DNA of 64,000 nucleotides from Antilocapra americana (Eukaryota; Chordata; Mammalia; Artiodactyla; Antilocapridae), in NCBI GenBank assembly GCA_007570785.1, contig ML664152.1, positions 1,240,911 to 1,304,910 on the forward strand, written 5' to 3'. A model generated the notes under the pieces. It saw only the letters and a program-made list of their open reading frames with translations. It ran no database searches and was not told the origin of the DNA. Both the position numbers and the translations under genes were made by a program. Below, one piece after another: positions 34,881-50,559 of the stretch; the first letter of the stretch is position 1; each line of letters opens with the position of its first letter.

Positions 34881-35297
34881 TATAAACAAATGGAAACAAA
34901 AATTTTAAAAATAAACAAATAAATTAATCAAACTTATAAGCTTTTTTAAATTTTATTTTTTTATTGAAGGATAATAGCTTTATAGAATTTTGCTGTTTTC
35001 TGTCAAACCTCAACATGAAACAGCCATAGGGATACACATATTCCCTCCTTTTGAACCTCCCTCCCATCTCCCTCTCCACTCCACCTCTCTAGGTTGATAC
35101 AGAGCCCCTGTTTGAGTTTCCTGAGCCACACAGCAAATTCCCGTTGGCTATCTATTTCGCATATGGTAATGTAAGTTTCCATGTTACTCTTTTCATATAC
35201 CTCACCCTCTCCTCCCCTCTCCCCATGTCCATAAGTCTGTTCTCTATGTCTGTTTCTCCATTGTTGCCCTGTAAGTAAATTTTTCAGTACCAATTTT

Positions 35298-39427
<4,130 letters not shown>

Positions 39428-39485
39428 TTTCTTAATTGTTTGGGATTGATTTTGTAGATCTTTTTTCTTCTCTTGTATTTCTTGA

Positions 39486-40391
39486 CTATATAAGTCCATT
39501 TAACATTAATGTAAAGCTGGTTTGGTGGTACTGAATTCTTTTAACTTTTGCTTGTCTGAAAAGCTTTTTTATTTCTCCATCAATTGTGAATGAGATCTTT
39601 GCTGGGTACAGTAATCTTGGTTGTAGATTTTTCCCTTTTAGTACTTTAAATACATCCTGCCATTCCCTTCTGGCCTGCAGAGTTTCTGCTGAAAGACCAG
39701 CTGCTAAGCGTATGGGGTTTCCCTTGTATGTTACTTGTTCCTTCTCCCTTGCCACTTTTAATATTCTTTCTTTGTCTTTAGTCTTTGTTAGTTTGATTAG
39801 TATGTGCCTTAGTTTCTCCTTGGGTTTTTCCTATATGGGACTCTGTGTGCCTCTTGGGCTTGATTGACTATTTCCTTTTCCATGTTGGGAAAATTTTCAA
39901 CTATAATCTCTTCAAAAATTTTCTCATATCCTTTCTTTTTCTCTTCCCCTTCTGGGGCCCCTATAATTCGAATGTTGGTGCATTTGATATTGTTCCAGTG
40001 GTCTCTGAGACTATCCTCAGTTCTTTTTATTCTTTTTATTTTATTCTGCTCTTCAGAAGTTATTTCCACCACTTTATCTTCCAGCTCACTGATTCATTCT
40101 TCTGCTTCAGATATTCTGCTATTGATTCCTTCTAGAGTATTTTAAAATTTCAGTAATTTTGTTGTTTGTCTCTGCATATTCATTCTTTAATTCTTCTAGG
40201 TTTTTGTTAATTGATTCTTGCATTTTCTCCATTTTGCTTTCAAGGTTTTTGATCATCTTTACTATCATCATTCTGAATTCTTTTTCAGGTAGTTTGCCTA
40301 TTTCCTCTTCATTTATTTGGACTTCTGTGTTTCTGGTTTGTTTCTTCATTTGTGTAGTATTTCTCTGACTTTTCATTTTTTTTTTTAACAT
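39486..40391 (-). pseudogene. L1 ORF1 pseudogene
   Basis: ORF1p is an RNA-binding trimeric chaperone. The N-terminal frame (40391-40119) carries the coiled-coil heptads (MIKNLESKMEKMQESINKNL). The middle frame (40072-39809) holds the RRM-like block (NIRIIGAPEGEEKKKGYEKI). The last frame (39755-39486) is the C-terminal domain (RREWQDVFKVLKGKNLQPRL; YPAKISFTIDGEIKKLF). Two breaks, near 40100 and 39800, divide what should be one frame of roughly 300 codons. Confidence 0.85.
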
Positions 40392-40941
40392 ATTGTGTTT
40401 GAGGTCTCCTTTTTCCAGACTTGAAGGTTGAATTCTTTTTTCCTTTTAGTTTCTTCCCTCTAAGGTTGGTCCAGTGGTTTGTGTAAGCTTCTTACAGGGT
40501 GAGATCTGTGCTGAGTTTTTGTTTGTTTGTTTCTCCTCTGATGAGCAAGGCTGAGTGAGGTGGCAATCCTGTCTACTGATGACTGGGTTTGTATTTTTGT
40601 TTTTTATGTTGTTTAGATGTGGTGTCCTGCACAGGGTGCTCCTGGTGGTTGGGTGATGCTGGGTCTTGTATTCCAGTGGTTTCCTTTGCGTAAGTTCTCA
40701 CTATTTGATACCAGGGTTAGTTCTCTGGTAGTATAGTTTCTTGGTGTCAGTGCTCCCATTCCAAAGGCTCAGGGCTTGATCTCGAGTTTTGTGTGGGCTG
40801 ATATATTCTTTTCTGCTGGTCAGGTACTCCTGTCCACTCTCAGCTGGTGTTTTGCATGCACTTCTGTGTCTGAAGGTGTATTCCTGATGGAGAGAGACGT
40901 ACTCCACGTCCACCTACTCCTCTGCCATCTTGTTCTCCCCC

Positions 40942-41414
40942 TGAATTAAACAATTTTTTTTCATGGAGAATAGAGAAAGCATTTGTATGAAGATTTGGTA
41001 GTTCAGAATTTTTCCAAGTGGAGCTGATAGAGAAAGTTTTTTCTTCTTATAAACCATGGACTCCACTACACGGAAGAGCCTTGCCAGCGTGGGCAAGAAG
41101 CTTGGCCTCCAGCTCCTTCAGCTCCCACCGTATCTCACTTCAGCATCTCCAAGTGCTGGGCCTCTCTGTATATTTTGCTTGATGAGTTTAGATATAAAAA
41201 TAATCAGATAGATAGCTAATGAAGTGTCATGAGCAAAGTGAAACAAGAAAAGATCACTTAAAGTATCTAAATGATGATCCAAATTTAAAGTGACCTCAGG
41301 AAGTAGTTTCACGGTGTCTACACAGTCTGGTCCCTGCTGAGGACCAAAGGCAACCACCATCTGCTCTGCCCGCTGAAGCAAGCCTGTGATGCGAACAGTG
41401 GCCCCACCCTCCTC
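40942..41414 (-). other. Non-L1 coding-like segment between L1 5' end and TSD
   Basis: Read on the minus strand from 41414, this segment stays open for about 95 codons to a stop near 41118. It has protein-like composition (GATVRITGLLQRAEQMVVAF, then LLPEVTLNLDHHLDTLSDL). I do not recognise the protein. It is outside the L1 start but inside the L1 insertion's TSD, so it was probably copied with the L1 as a 5' transduction or chimera. Alternatives are an unusual 5' UTR of this L1 subfamily or a later insertion. Confidence 0.55.
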
Positions 41415-41634
41415 CAAACTTATAAGCTTTTGCACAGCAAAGGGAACCAGAATGGAGAAAAGACAACCTCTTTAACAAGTGGTGCTGGGAAAACTGGACA
41501 GCCACTTGTAAAAGAATGAAACTAGAACACTTTCTAACACCATACACAAAGATAAACTCAAAATGGATCAAAGATCTAAGCATAAGACCAGAAACTATAA
41601 AACTCCTAGAGGATAACATAGGCAAAACACTCTC

Positions 41635-42034
41635 NNNNNNNNNNNNNNNNNNNNNNNNNNNNNNNNNNNNNNNNNNNNNNNNNNNNNNNNNNNNNNNNNN
41701 NNNNNNNNNNNNNNNNNNNNNNNNNNNNNNNNNNNNNNNNNNNNNNNNNNNNNNNNNNNNNNNNNNNNNNNNNNNNNNNNNNNNNNNNNNNNNNNNNNNN
41801 NNNNNNNNNNNNNNNNNNNNNNNNNNNNNNNNNNNNNNNNNNNNNNNNNNNNNNNNNNNNNNNNNNNNNNNNNNNNNNNNNNNNNNNNNNNNNNNNNNNN
41901 NNNNNNNNNNNNNNNNNNNNNNNNNNNNNNNNNNNNNNNNNNNNNNNNNNNNNNNNNNNNNNNNNNNNNNNNNNNNNNNNNNNNNNNNNNNNNNNNNNNN
42001 NNNNNNNNNNNNNNNNNNNNNNNNNNNNNNNNNN
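41635..42034. other. Assembly gap, 400 N
   Basis: Exactly 400 unknown bases inside the young L1. Frames that run through it are not real evidence of coding. Confidence 1.
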
Positions 42035-42647
42035 AATCCCACTGCTGGGCATATACACCGAGGAAACCAGAATTGAAAGAGACACGTGTACCCCAATGTT
42101 CATCGCTGCATTGTTTACAATAGCCAGGACATGGAAGCAACCTAGATGCCCATCAACTGACGAATGGATAAGAAAGCTGTGGTACATATACACAATGGAA
42201 TATTACTCAGCATTAAAAAAAAATTCATCTGAAGCAGTTCTACTCAGGTGGACGGAACTGGAGTCTATTATCCAGAGTGAAGTAAGCCAGAAGGAAAAAC
42301 AAAAATACAGTATACTAACACATATATATGGAATTTAGAAAGACGGTAACGAGAACCCAGCATGCGAGACAGTAAAAGGAACGCAGATGTATAGAACAGA
42401 CTCGTGGACTCTGTGGATGAGGGCAAGGGTGGAATGATATGGGAGAATGGCATTGAAACATGTTAATTATCATTTGTGTAATCAATCACCAGCCCAGGAC
42501 TGATGCTGGGGGCAGGTGCACCGAGATTTCCCGGGGGGAGGGAGGAGGAAGGGGGGTTCTGGAGGGGGAGCATATGTAAACCCATGGCGATATGATGTCA
42601 TTGTATGGCAAAACTAATAAAAAAAAGGGGGGGAAGAAAAAAAAAGA

Positions 42648-42816
42648 GTTCTAAGAAGTCCTACAACAATGTTCTTTAATCCTTTGTCCCCATACTTGTT
42701 TGTACATAAAACTTGTTTGGGACAGAATACTTGTTGTCATCTGGAGCACTGAATTACTTGGAGCACAATTCATTAAATACTAATCCAAAGACCAAAAAAA
42801 AAAAAAGAAATAAAAT
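42648..42816 (+). other. Possible L1 3' transduction
   Basis: About 145 bp of non-L1 sequence (GAAGTCCTACAACAATGTTC; TGGAGCACTGAATTACTTGG) follows the L1 tail. It ends with a variant signal ATTAAA (42772-42777), and 16 nt later a 13-A tail (42794-42806). It lies inside the same candidate TSD as the L1. A separate poly(A)+ RNA inserted into the L1 tail is the alternative. Confidence 0.55.
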
Positions 42817-43812
42817 GAAAAGACAACCTATGGACTTGGAGCAAATATTTGCAAACCATCAAGGGTTTAATTTCTAATACACAAACAGCTCATACAACTC
42901 AACAACAAAAAACCATATGACCCAATCAAAAAATGAGCAGAAGATCTAGAGACAATTTTCCAAAAAAGAAGTAAAAGTGGCCAATAGGCACATAAAAAGA
43001 TGCTGAACACCTCTAATTATTAGAGAAATGTAAATCAAAACTACAAGGTACCACCTCACACCAGTCAAAATGGCCATCATTAAAAACTCTACAAATAACA
43101 AATGCTGGAGAAGATGTGGAGGAAATGGAATGCTTCTACACTGTTGGTGGAAATTTAAGGTGGTACAGTGTACCAGCTATGGAAAACAGTGTGGAGGTTC
43201 CTCAGAAAACTAAAAATAGAGCTACCAAATGATCCAGCAATCCACTCTGATTCAAAAAGATACATGCACCGCTATGTTCATAGCAGTACTGTTTCACAAT
43301 AGCCAAGACATGGAAACAACCTGGATGTCCATCAAGAGATAAACAAATAAAGAAGATGTACATATATACAATGGAATATTATTCAGCCATAAAAAAGAAC
43401 TAAATTCTGTCATTTGCAGCAACATGAGTACAACTAGAGATTATTATACTGACTAAGTCAGAAAGAAAAAGACAAATACCATATGATATCATTTATATGT
43501 GGAATCTAAAACATAACACAAATGAATCTATCTATGAAACAGAAAGATTCATGGACATGGAGAAAAGACTTGTGGCTGTCAAGGGAGGTGAGAGAGGGAT
43601 GGAGTGTGAGGTGGGGTTAGCAGATTATAAGCTTTGTATATATAGGATGGTTAAACAACCAGATCCTACTGTATAGCATAGAGAACTGTGCTTAATATCT
43701 TGTGATAAACCACAGTGGAAAAGAATATTTTAAATGTGTATGTATAACTGAATCATGTTGCTGTACAGCAGAAATTAACACAAATTGTAAATCGACTATA
43801 ATTTTTAAAAAA

Positions 43813-45987
43813 CTTCAACTTCACTGATAGAGGAAAAAACAAAAAAGAAACATGCTTTGTGTCAGTGTAGAATGTTACCTTGGGCTCTAGCAAGCACTCT
43901 AAAACTACTGGTGAAAATGGAAAATGGCCCAGTTTCCTGTAAGGTAACTTGGCCATAAGACTTGAAGTCTGAATTCCTAGTACTTAATAGTGGTGAAGTG
44001 AAGGGTTCCAGCAGTTCTAAAAAGGGAGCTCTGGACTCTGTTCTGGTGTTTATGTCAGTGTCCTCACTGGAAACAGGATACTCAGAGGTCTTGGAGAACT
44101 GTGGAGACCCAGTGAGAAGCTTCTCCTGTAGCACAGCAAGCCTTGTGACCATCTTCTCATGTGGTCATATGCATACCCCTGGAAAGACCCCAATGCTCCT
44201 GCCCTCTCTGTGGAAGCCTGAACAGCTGAATTTCCTTCTCTGGGACTGGGCAGAACATATAAGGAAATCCTGTCTCACAGATGGAGAAGCAGCATAGATG
44301 GGCGAAGACCTGGCAAGGTGCCAAGGTCACGGGGCAGTCCAGGAGCAGGGCTGGAAGAAAATCAGATCTCCAGGCTGACTCTACTAGCCCAGGCAGGCTC
44401 CTACTGGAAGGTTCTCTTTCCACAATTTACACCCCACTCTGCCAGATGAATATTGGGAATGATGAGAGGAGCTGACTGCTGGGCACCCTGGAACAGCTGT
44501 GTTCTGGCCAGCCGGTCTGGCCTGAGGCCCTGGCTCTACACAGACAGACGGCCCACGGGGGTGCAAGTGTGCTGTGTGCAGAGCCAGAGACAGGAGGGCA
44601 AAATGCAGCACGTGGACCCAACTAGAGGGTGAACAAAGCTGCCCATGATACGTTTAGGCCCCAAAAGACTGAAATAGCCAGAGCTCTTGGAAAAGGTGAA
44701 AGCCCTCACTGAAAACCTCTTTCCAGCTCAGTGTAACTGGAGCTCACCAATGCCCACCCCTCATGTTCAAAGAGAAGACAAAGTGCCTGGGAGCATGAAG
44801 GGCATACCTAACGGTATAACCCCTAAGTGCCACGGGAATCTCAGAGGAAGAACACAGGGGCCTGGGTAAGCAAAGTAAGTGTGTTTAACCAGAGAGACAG
44901 AAGCACCCTTGGCCCCTATGACCACGCAGGGCACTCCCCAGGGCAGAAAACACCAGGCCACCCCAGCAGGGGCTACAGTGGGGCGCAGCACTCCACACCT
45001 GGGCACAACGGACCCACTCTCGGCAGAGCGAGGGTGAAGCTACGGGTGTGCACTGCATGTGCGGGATGCAGAGAGGCTGGCTCCCGCTCATCTGAGGTGT
45101 ACCTGGAGGCAAGTAATCCTTCAGCCTTGCACGCCATCCCTGGCCAGCCACACAGCTCCAGATCCATCACTGTCTCTACGGGGCCACCAGACGGCCCAGC
45201 CACGTGGCAGGCAGCGAGGAAGGAAAGAGTGAGTCCTCTCTTGGAAAGGCATCAGCCCCTTTATGCCAGGCTGCTCTGGGGTGACAGCACTCACCAGAGG
45301 AGCCCAGAGTGAACACACGCCAAAGAAAGAGAAAGAAAAGCCAAGAGGAAGCAGGAGGGAGGGAATGGGTGCTTTGAGGCCTCCGCAGGACCAGAGTGCA
45401 GCATCGAGGCCCTTTGTTTCCATCCATGCTCAGGAGAGCAGCCAGGCCTGTGAGGCATCCATCCTTGGGATGAAGGGCGAGTCAGAAGCTCGGGAGGTGG
45501 GGGAGTGGAGCCAGAGCCATGTGAGCTGCACTTCTCCCCACCCTCTCAGAGTAGGGGCCATGGCTGCATGGGGCTGGCCCAGCCTCGGGGGCTGCGGGTC
45601 CTGCACCACACCCTAGCACACACCTGCCCAGGTACTGCTGCTGCTACACAGCCATCCTCATACCACTGCAGGAATGCACTTGGTCCCATGAACACCGCTG
45701 GTGTTCAGACATCCTCTGGACTGTGACAGTGGGTGTAACTCAGGCTCCTGGTCCCTAAAAGCAGCTGCCCACCCTCCAGCTCAACACTTCTCCTTCCCAT
45801 CAGCTGACTCAGTGCAGCTAGAGATCAAGACAACAGAGCCAGGTAGGAGCACACAGAGTGACAGCCCACCCAGAGTGTGGAGTGGGCATGTTCTCTGGGC
45901 AGGGGGCCTCGTGGAGCCTGGCCCACCCATCCCAGATCTGTTACAGCCAAGGGAATTGACTTTGACTAAATCTGGTTAAAGGCATCA
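43813..45987. other. Single-copy-looking DNA
   Basis: No repeat family identified. Moderately GC-rich with overlapping frames on both strands (for example 44827-45312 plus and 45121-45423 minus) and no conserved motif. I see nothing that supports an exon. Confidence 0.5.
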
Positions 45988-45995
45988 TGTTTGGG

Positions 45996-46161
45996 AAAAG
46001 GGTGGCAGAGGATGACATGGTTGGATGGCATCACCAACTCAATGGACATGAACTTGGGCAAACTCCAGGAGATGGTGAAGGAAAGGGAGGCCTGGTGTGT
46101 TGCAGTCTGTGAAGTGGCCAAGAGTTGGGCACAACTTAGTGACTGAACAACAACAACACTG
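45996..46161 (+). mobile_element. Short BovB 3' tail with TSD
   Basis: GGCAGAGGATGACATGGTTG to TTAGTGACTGAACAACAACA, about 165 bp. TGTTTGGG flanks at 45988-45995 and 46162-46169. Confidence 0.9.
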
Positions 46162-46309
46162 TGTTTGGGGTGCTCTGTGTTCCAGCAGAGTCTTGTCCCT
46201 GTGGGCTTGGCTGCTGCTCTCGGTAACGGCTGCTCTGAATGGACCCCCTCAGGATGGAGCCTGTATTCCTAAAGCCCGAGGCCTTTCTCCCTTGGGTCCA
46301 ATACAGAAA

Positions 46310-46665
46310 CTTACAGCGCACACCACCCTGGCTCTGGCCCTGATCCTAGCCCTCACACTAACCTCTATAGTTAACTGCTGCTCATACAACCCCAATCCTT
46401 TAACCTTGGCTCCAGCCCTAACCTTATTGTGTGTGCTAGTTGCTCAGTCGTATTCGACTCTTTGCAACCCCTTGGACAGTAGCCTGCCAGGCTTCTCTGT
46501 CCATGGAATTCTCCAGGCAAGAACACTGGAGTGGATTGCCATTCCCTTCTCCAGAGGAACTTCCCAACCCAGGGATCAAACCCTGGTCTCCTATGTTGCA
46601 GGCAGGTTCTTTACCATTTGAGCTACAGGAAGTTCTAACCTTATTACTAACCCTCATTCTAGCCC
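46310..46665 (+). repeat. Degenerate CCCTAA-like tract split by SINE
   Basis: 46320-46428 and 46635-46665 are built of imperfect 6-12-nt units such as GCCCTGATCCTAGCCCTCAC, AGCCCTAACCTTATT and TTACTAACCCTCATTC. The C-rich strand periodically carries CTAACC or CTAGCC. They were one tract before the Bov-tA inserted. It resembles a decayed interstitial telomere-like repeat or a short minisatellite. Confidence 0.5.
46429..46634 (-). mobile_element. Bov-tA SINE with TSD
   Basis: Antisense: GTGTGTGCTAGTTGCTCAGT tail side, CCAGGCAAGAACACTGGAG, and the head TTTGAGCTACAGGAAG. A perfect 11-bp TSD CTAACCTTATT occupies 46418-46428 and 46635-46645. Confidence 0.95.
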
Positions 46666-47423
46666 AAATAAGATACTGAAAAGGTATTACAACTGGGAAG
46701 AGATTAAAAAGTATCAGTAAGACCTAACAGGATTTATTCCAACAATCAACACTTGGAATTTCATTGATGTAATTCTCTTTATTAAGAGATAAAAGGAGAC
46801 AATCCTATGACTCTCTTAATGGCAGCAATGAACATTCAGTAAAACGTAACTTTTATTTTTTCTTAAAAAAAAAAACAATTTAATAGCAGAGCAACAGAAG
46901 GAAACGTATGTAACTTGATGAACACCATGTACTGGACAGCCAGCTGCCACAAGCACACTTCACGGTAAAGGAGCATTTGGGTCAAGTTAGGAATGAGTCA
47001 AAACTCAGCTGAGAAACCCACTGCAAGTAAAAGCATGGCTGTGTGCAAATACAGAAAAACTGATAGTTTTCCTATACATTATTAAATATTAGAGGAATGT
47101 AATAGGAAAATTCCAATTCCAATAAATAGATAATATAAGTCAGGAAAGAGCTCAAAAAAGAAAACATACAGCAAAAAAGCTATAAAATATAACTGAAAGC
47201 TAATTAGGGAATAAATGAAGAAACAGAATATCTTCCTCTTTTAGAAGCTGAATATTGCTAAAACACAAGCTGTCTATCATTTCAATTATAGGTTTGATCC
47301 ATTTGAAATGAAACCCCAATCTGATTAGCTTGGTGTTTAAAAATCATCCTAAAGTTCATCTAGAAATTGAGTAGCCAAAAACAACCAAAATAAATATACC
47401 ATGAAACTAAATTAAACCAGTGT

Positions 47424-47638
47424 GCTGGCTTCCCTGGTGGCTCAGCAGTAAAAAATCCACCTGCCAATGCAGGCGATGTGGGTTCTATCCCTGGGTCAGG
47501 AAGCTCCCCAGGTAAAGGAAATGGCAAGCCATTCCAGTATTCCTGCCTGGGAAATCCCATGGACAGAGGAGCCTGGCGGGCTATAGTCCATGGGGTCACA
47601 AAAGAATCAGACATGGCTTAGCAATTAAACAAATAGCA
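47424..47638 (+). mobile_element. Bov-tA SINE
   Basis: CTGGCTTCCCTGGTGGCTCA head, TCCCTGGGTCAGGAAGCTCC, GCCATTCCAGTATTCCTGCC and the ATGGCTTAGCAATTAAAC tail. ATTAAACCA and ATTAAACAA at the flanks may be a TSD, but the right copy overlaps the SINE tail. Confidence 0.93.
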
Positions 47639-47830
47639 CAAGAACAAACAGATCAATTAGAGAATTCTGAAATAGATATTAGTATATGCAATATTTTCAT
47701 ATAGGACAAAAGCAGCAAAATAAACCATTGGGAGAATGACGTAATTTTCAACAAATAGTGTTTTCAACATTTGCAAGCAACTTATTTGTTCAATATTTGT
47801 AAGCAACTTATATATTCACCTAATAACATA

Positions 47831-48050
47831 ACTTTGGCCACCTGATACAAAGAGCCAACTCATTGGAAAAGATTCTGATGCTGGGAAAGATTGAGGGGAC
47901 AACAGAGGACAAGATGGTTAGATGGCATCACCGACTCAATGGACCTGAGTTTGAGCAAATTCTGGGAAATGGTGAAGGACAGGGAAGCCTGGCATGCTGC
48001 AATCCATGGGGTCACAAAGAGTTGGACATAACTGAGCAACTAAACAACAA
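47831..48050 (+). mobile_element. Short BovB 3' tail
   Basis: ACTTTGGCCACCTGATACAA, GATGCTGGGAAAGATTGAGG and GAGCAACTAAACAACAA mark the last 220 bp of BovB, inserted in L1. Confidence 0.92.
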
Positions 48051-48240
48051 ATACCATATATCAAATTAAACCCCAAGTGGACTGCACATGTCAAAGCAAA
48101 CAGTAAAAGCAGAAAGGAAAACACAAGTGGCTACCCACGTTTCAGGCTGGGAAAGGATTTTCCTAATGCAAACATCATAGAAGATGATGTCACAGAGTAG
48201 CATATTGATAGACAGCACCAAATGGCCAACATCAGATTAA

Positions 48241-49698
48241 AAGGTGAACGGCTCCAGGGAAAACAAAAGCCTGAAACATGAAAGCTGAATGTCCTCAGCA
48301 CAAGGATGCTCACACTTGAGGAGGGGACATGCTCTAGAGGAGAGGCTCAGCTGCTTGTGCTGGGTGTGTTTCTGCTTTGGGAGATGCATAAAGCCCAGGG
48401 TTTTCAGGGGCTGGGAGCCCAGCACTCAGGCTGCTGTAATTCACCGACTGAGAGCAACTGGGCAGTTGCATGTTACACCCCTTCTAAAATGCCTGTCTCC
48501 TCTGACCGGGTTGCACAGGGACAAACACCACCATACTGCCTTGGGAAGGGGGACCGACTGGCACACAGGGATGTCTGCTCATGACTATTGGCTCTAGCGA
48601 CGGATCTGCAAACAGTCCAAACACACTGAGCAGAAAGGGAGTGATTTAACAAAATAATACCTACATCCCTATAGTGGAAACTGTGCAACTTTTTAAAAAT
48701 AATGTTTTCAAATGGTAACTTAGAACATTTCGCGGTACACCACTCCATTTGGAAGCAGCGCTTAAACCCAGAGGCGAAGCCTGGAGTGAGACAGAGCGAA
48801 CTGTCTCAGTTGAGGCTCAGTGCCCGCAGCCCGAGCACCACCATCAGCAAGGTCCCCTCTGAGCACCAAGACGCTATGACAGTCACGCGTGGGGGCAAGG
48901 GGGAGGAGGTGGTGGCACAACAAACATGCAGAACCGAGAGGGCACAGGGTTCTGGGGCCTGGAAAGAACACAACATAAGAAGCTGCAGTGCTTAGCTCCC
49001 CAAGGAGAAAGATTTTCCGCCGGATTCGGCGAGGCAGAGGCCACATGATGCAGAGACGCAGCCCCGCTGGGAGGGCCAGATGGCTGTGGCGCTTGGCCCT
49101 GCAGAAGCAGAGGCCGAATCGGGTAGAAGGCTGCTTTCATTGTGTGTGTGTCTGTGAAACAGTATTTGCTATACAACCCTTTACGTTTTATTTTTTAACA
49201 AAACTACAAATGTACCTAGTTTCAAAAGTTAAGAGTTCCACAGAGCTGAAGGTGACAGTGTCGCCTGCCGCCTCCCCACCTCGGCCCATAGGCTCTTGCT
49301 CTTTTATCTTTTACCCTCTTGCAGTTTCTCTCCCCAGTTCTAACGATCAGTTTGTATGGCTCTTCTTGACTCCAGGATCTTGTGTGTCATCCACTAACTG
49401 CCTCCACCCCTTCCTCTCCCCTATCACTCTAAGTGTTACACCTCCGTCCACCATCCAGCAGGGACCACAGGCAGTTCACTCCTCACACTGTACCTCCCTC
49501 CTGGACATGCGAATCCTGGAGTTAAGGACCGCCTCCCATAATTTTCTGTGTACTTATTGTTGATTCACCTCCAGACTCTTGCCAGGGCTCCGTGGCCATC
49601 CGACCCCTCAAACACAGCAGGGAACAGCCCACCAGCTCCTCCTGGAGCCCCATCTTTCTGCTCCTCCATCCGAATGGCAGAGCCCTAAGGTGTCCCCC
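48241..49698. other. Single-copy-looking DNA
   Basis: No assigned repeat. 48.7-49.15 kb is GC-richer with scattered CpG. The frame at 48988-49563 (191 codons, plus) begins in an Arg-rich stretch and ends in Ser/Pro-rich low-complexity sequence; no domain is recognised. Confidence 0.45.
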
Positions 49699-49718
49699 TA
49701 CATACATACATACATACA
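49699..49718 (+). repeat. (TACA)5 microsatellite
   Basis: Five TACA units directly abut the tail end of the following antisense Bov-tA, in the place where such SINE tails often expand. Confidence 0.95.
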
Positions 49719-49916
49719 GTCACAAAGTTGTGTCCGACTCTATCCCGACTGTACCCTGCCAGGGTCCTCTGTCCATCAGATTCTCCAGGCAAGGATACTG
49801 GAGTGGGCTGCTATTTCCCTCTCCAGGGGACCTTCCCCACCCAGGGATCAAACCTGAGTCTTCTGCATTGCAGGCAGATTCTTTACCTCTTTACCGACTG
49901 AGCTACAAGAGAAGCC
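49719..49916 (-). mobile_element. Bov-tA SINE
   Basis: Antisense: GTCACAAAGTTGTGTCCGAC, CCAGGCAAGGATACTGGAG and the head GAGCTACAAGAGAAGCCC. It contains a small TTTACCTCTTTACC duplication near the A-box side. TSD not clear. Confidence 0.93.
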
Positions 49917-50559
49917 CTGCCTGCTCCCAAAAGCCCACCTCAGGTTCCTGCTGTTCCGGGGGCCAACAGAGCAGGGACTGGGGTCACCGGCTCCATACTT
50001 GAATGTGGTCATACTGCCCGTTTGGGACCATCTGTTCTGCGTGCCCACCAGTCTTCAGCCAGGGTGGGGAAGGGGTGTGTCCCGTTGTGGGAGGGGCCAA
50101 GTCTGACTGCTTATTAAACACAGTCTTCCTATTTCCGCTTTTCTCCCTGGATTACCAGGCGAGGTCATCAGCTGAGGTTGAAAGCTGATGACAGGAGAAA
50201 GCCCAAGAAGAAAGACTGGAGGCATAATAAGGGCCTCAGATAAAAGCAAACCTCCTAGGGGTGGGGGTGGGGTGAGGTCCTTGACCAGTCTTCAGGGCTG
50301 TGTGTCCTGGCAGCAGCACACTGCTGGGGCATGGAGGGGACAGAGGCCGAACAGGAAGGACCAGCTGTCTGTGAGAAGGTGATATAGTACAGGGCTGCCC
50401 CATGAATCATAGCCTGAAGGCGGAGGGGTCACCAAGAAGGACATGGAGTTGAGGGAGGCCCTGATGGAGGAGTCCGTGGCAAGACTCTGTCTGCATTCAC
50501 TGTTGGTGAGTTTCAAAGTTCTTTTTCATGTTTTCCAATTGTGTAGTGAAGGTAGTCAT
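49917..50559. other. No recognised feature
   Basis: GC-moderate DNA without repeats or convincing exons. Confidence 0.45.

Larger units (their letters stand above)
41470..42816 (+). mobile_element. Young L1 (L1_BT-type) 3' half with 3' extension
   Basis: Starts CTTTAACAAGTGGTGCTGGG in ORF2, enters an N gap, resumes AATCCCACTGCTGGGCATAT, ends ORF2 near 42338 (frame 42096-42338: MFIAALFTIARTWKQPRCPS), and has the 3' UTR with a G-rich tract at 42532-42570, AATAAA at 42616-42621 and a first A-rich tail to 42647. A non-L1 stretch with a second poly(A) follows. GAAAAGACAACCT at 41457-41469 and 42817-42829 encloses the whole. The left boundary is ambiguous by a few bases, because this L1 itself normally reads AATGGAGAAAAGACAA at that point. 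Confidence 0.82.
46680..48240 (+). mobile_element. Decayed L1 (ORF2) host
   Basis: Diverged L1 ORF2 order: AACAGGATTTATTCCAACAA (46727), ATTTGAAATGAAACCCCAAT (47302), CAGATCAATTAGAGAATTCT (47651), TTTTCAACAAATAGTGTTTT (47747), TAAACCCCAAGTGGACTGCA (48068). It is split by Bov-tA (47424-47638) and BovB (47831-48050). Part may belong to a HAL1-like relative. Confidence 0.6.

Noticed and set aside
41296..42193. Several open frames of 180-266 codons
   Set aside because: They run through the 400 N gap; the real parts are L1 ORF2 on the plus strand and its antisense shadow.
42648..42793. A complete processed pseudogene
   Set aside because: Only about 145 bp with no open frame and no separate left TSD; the shared TSD with the L1 makes 3' transduction the simpler reading.
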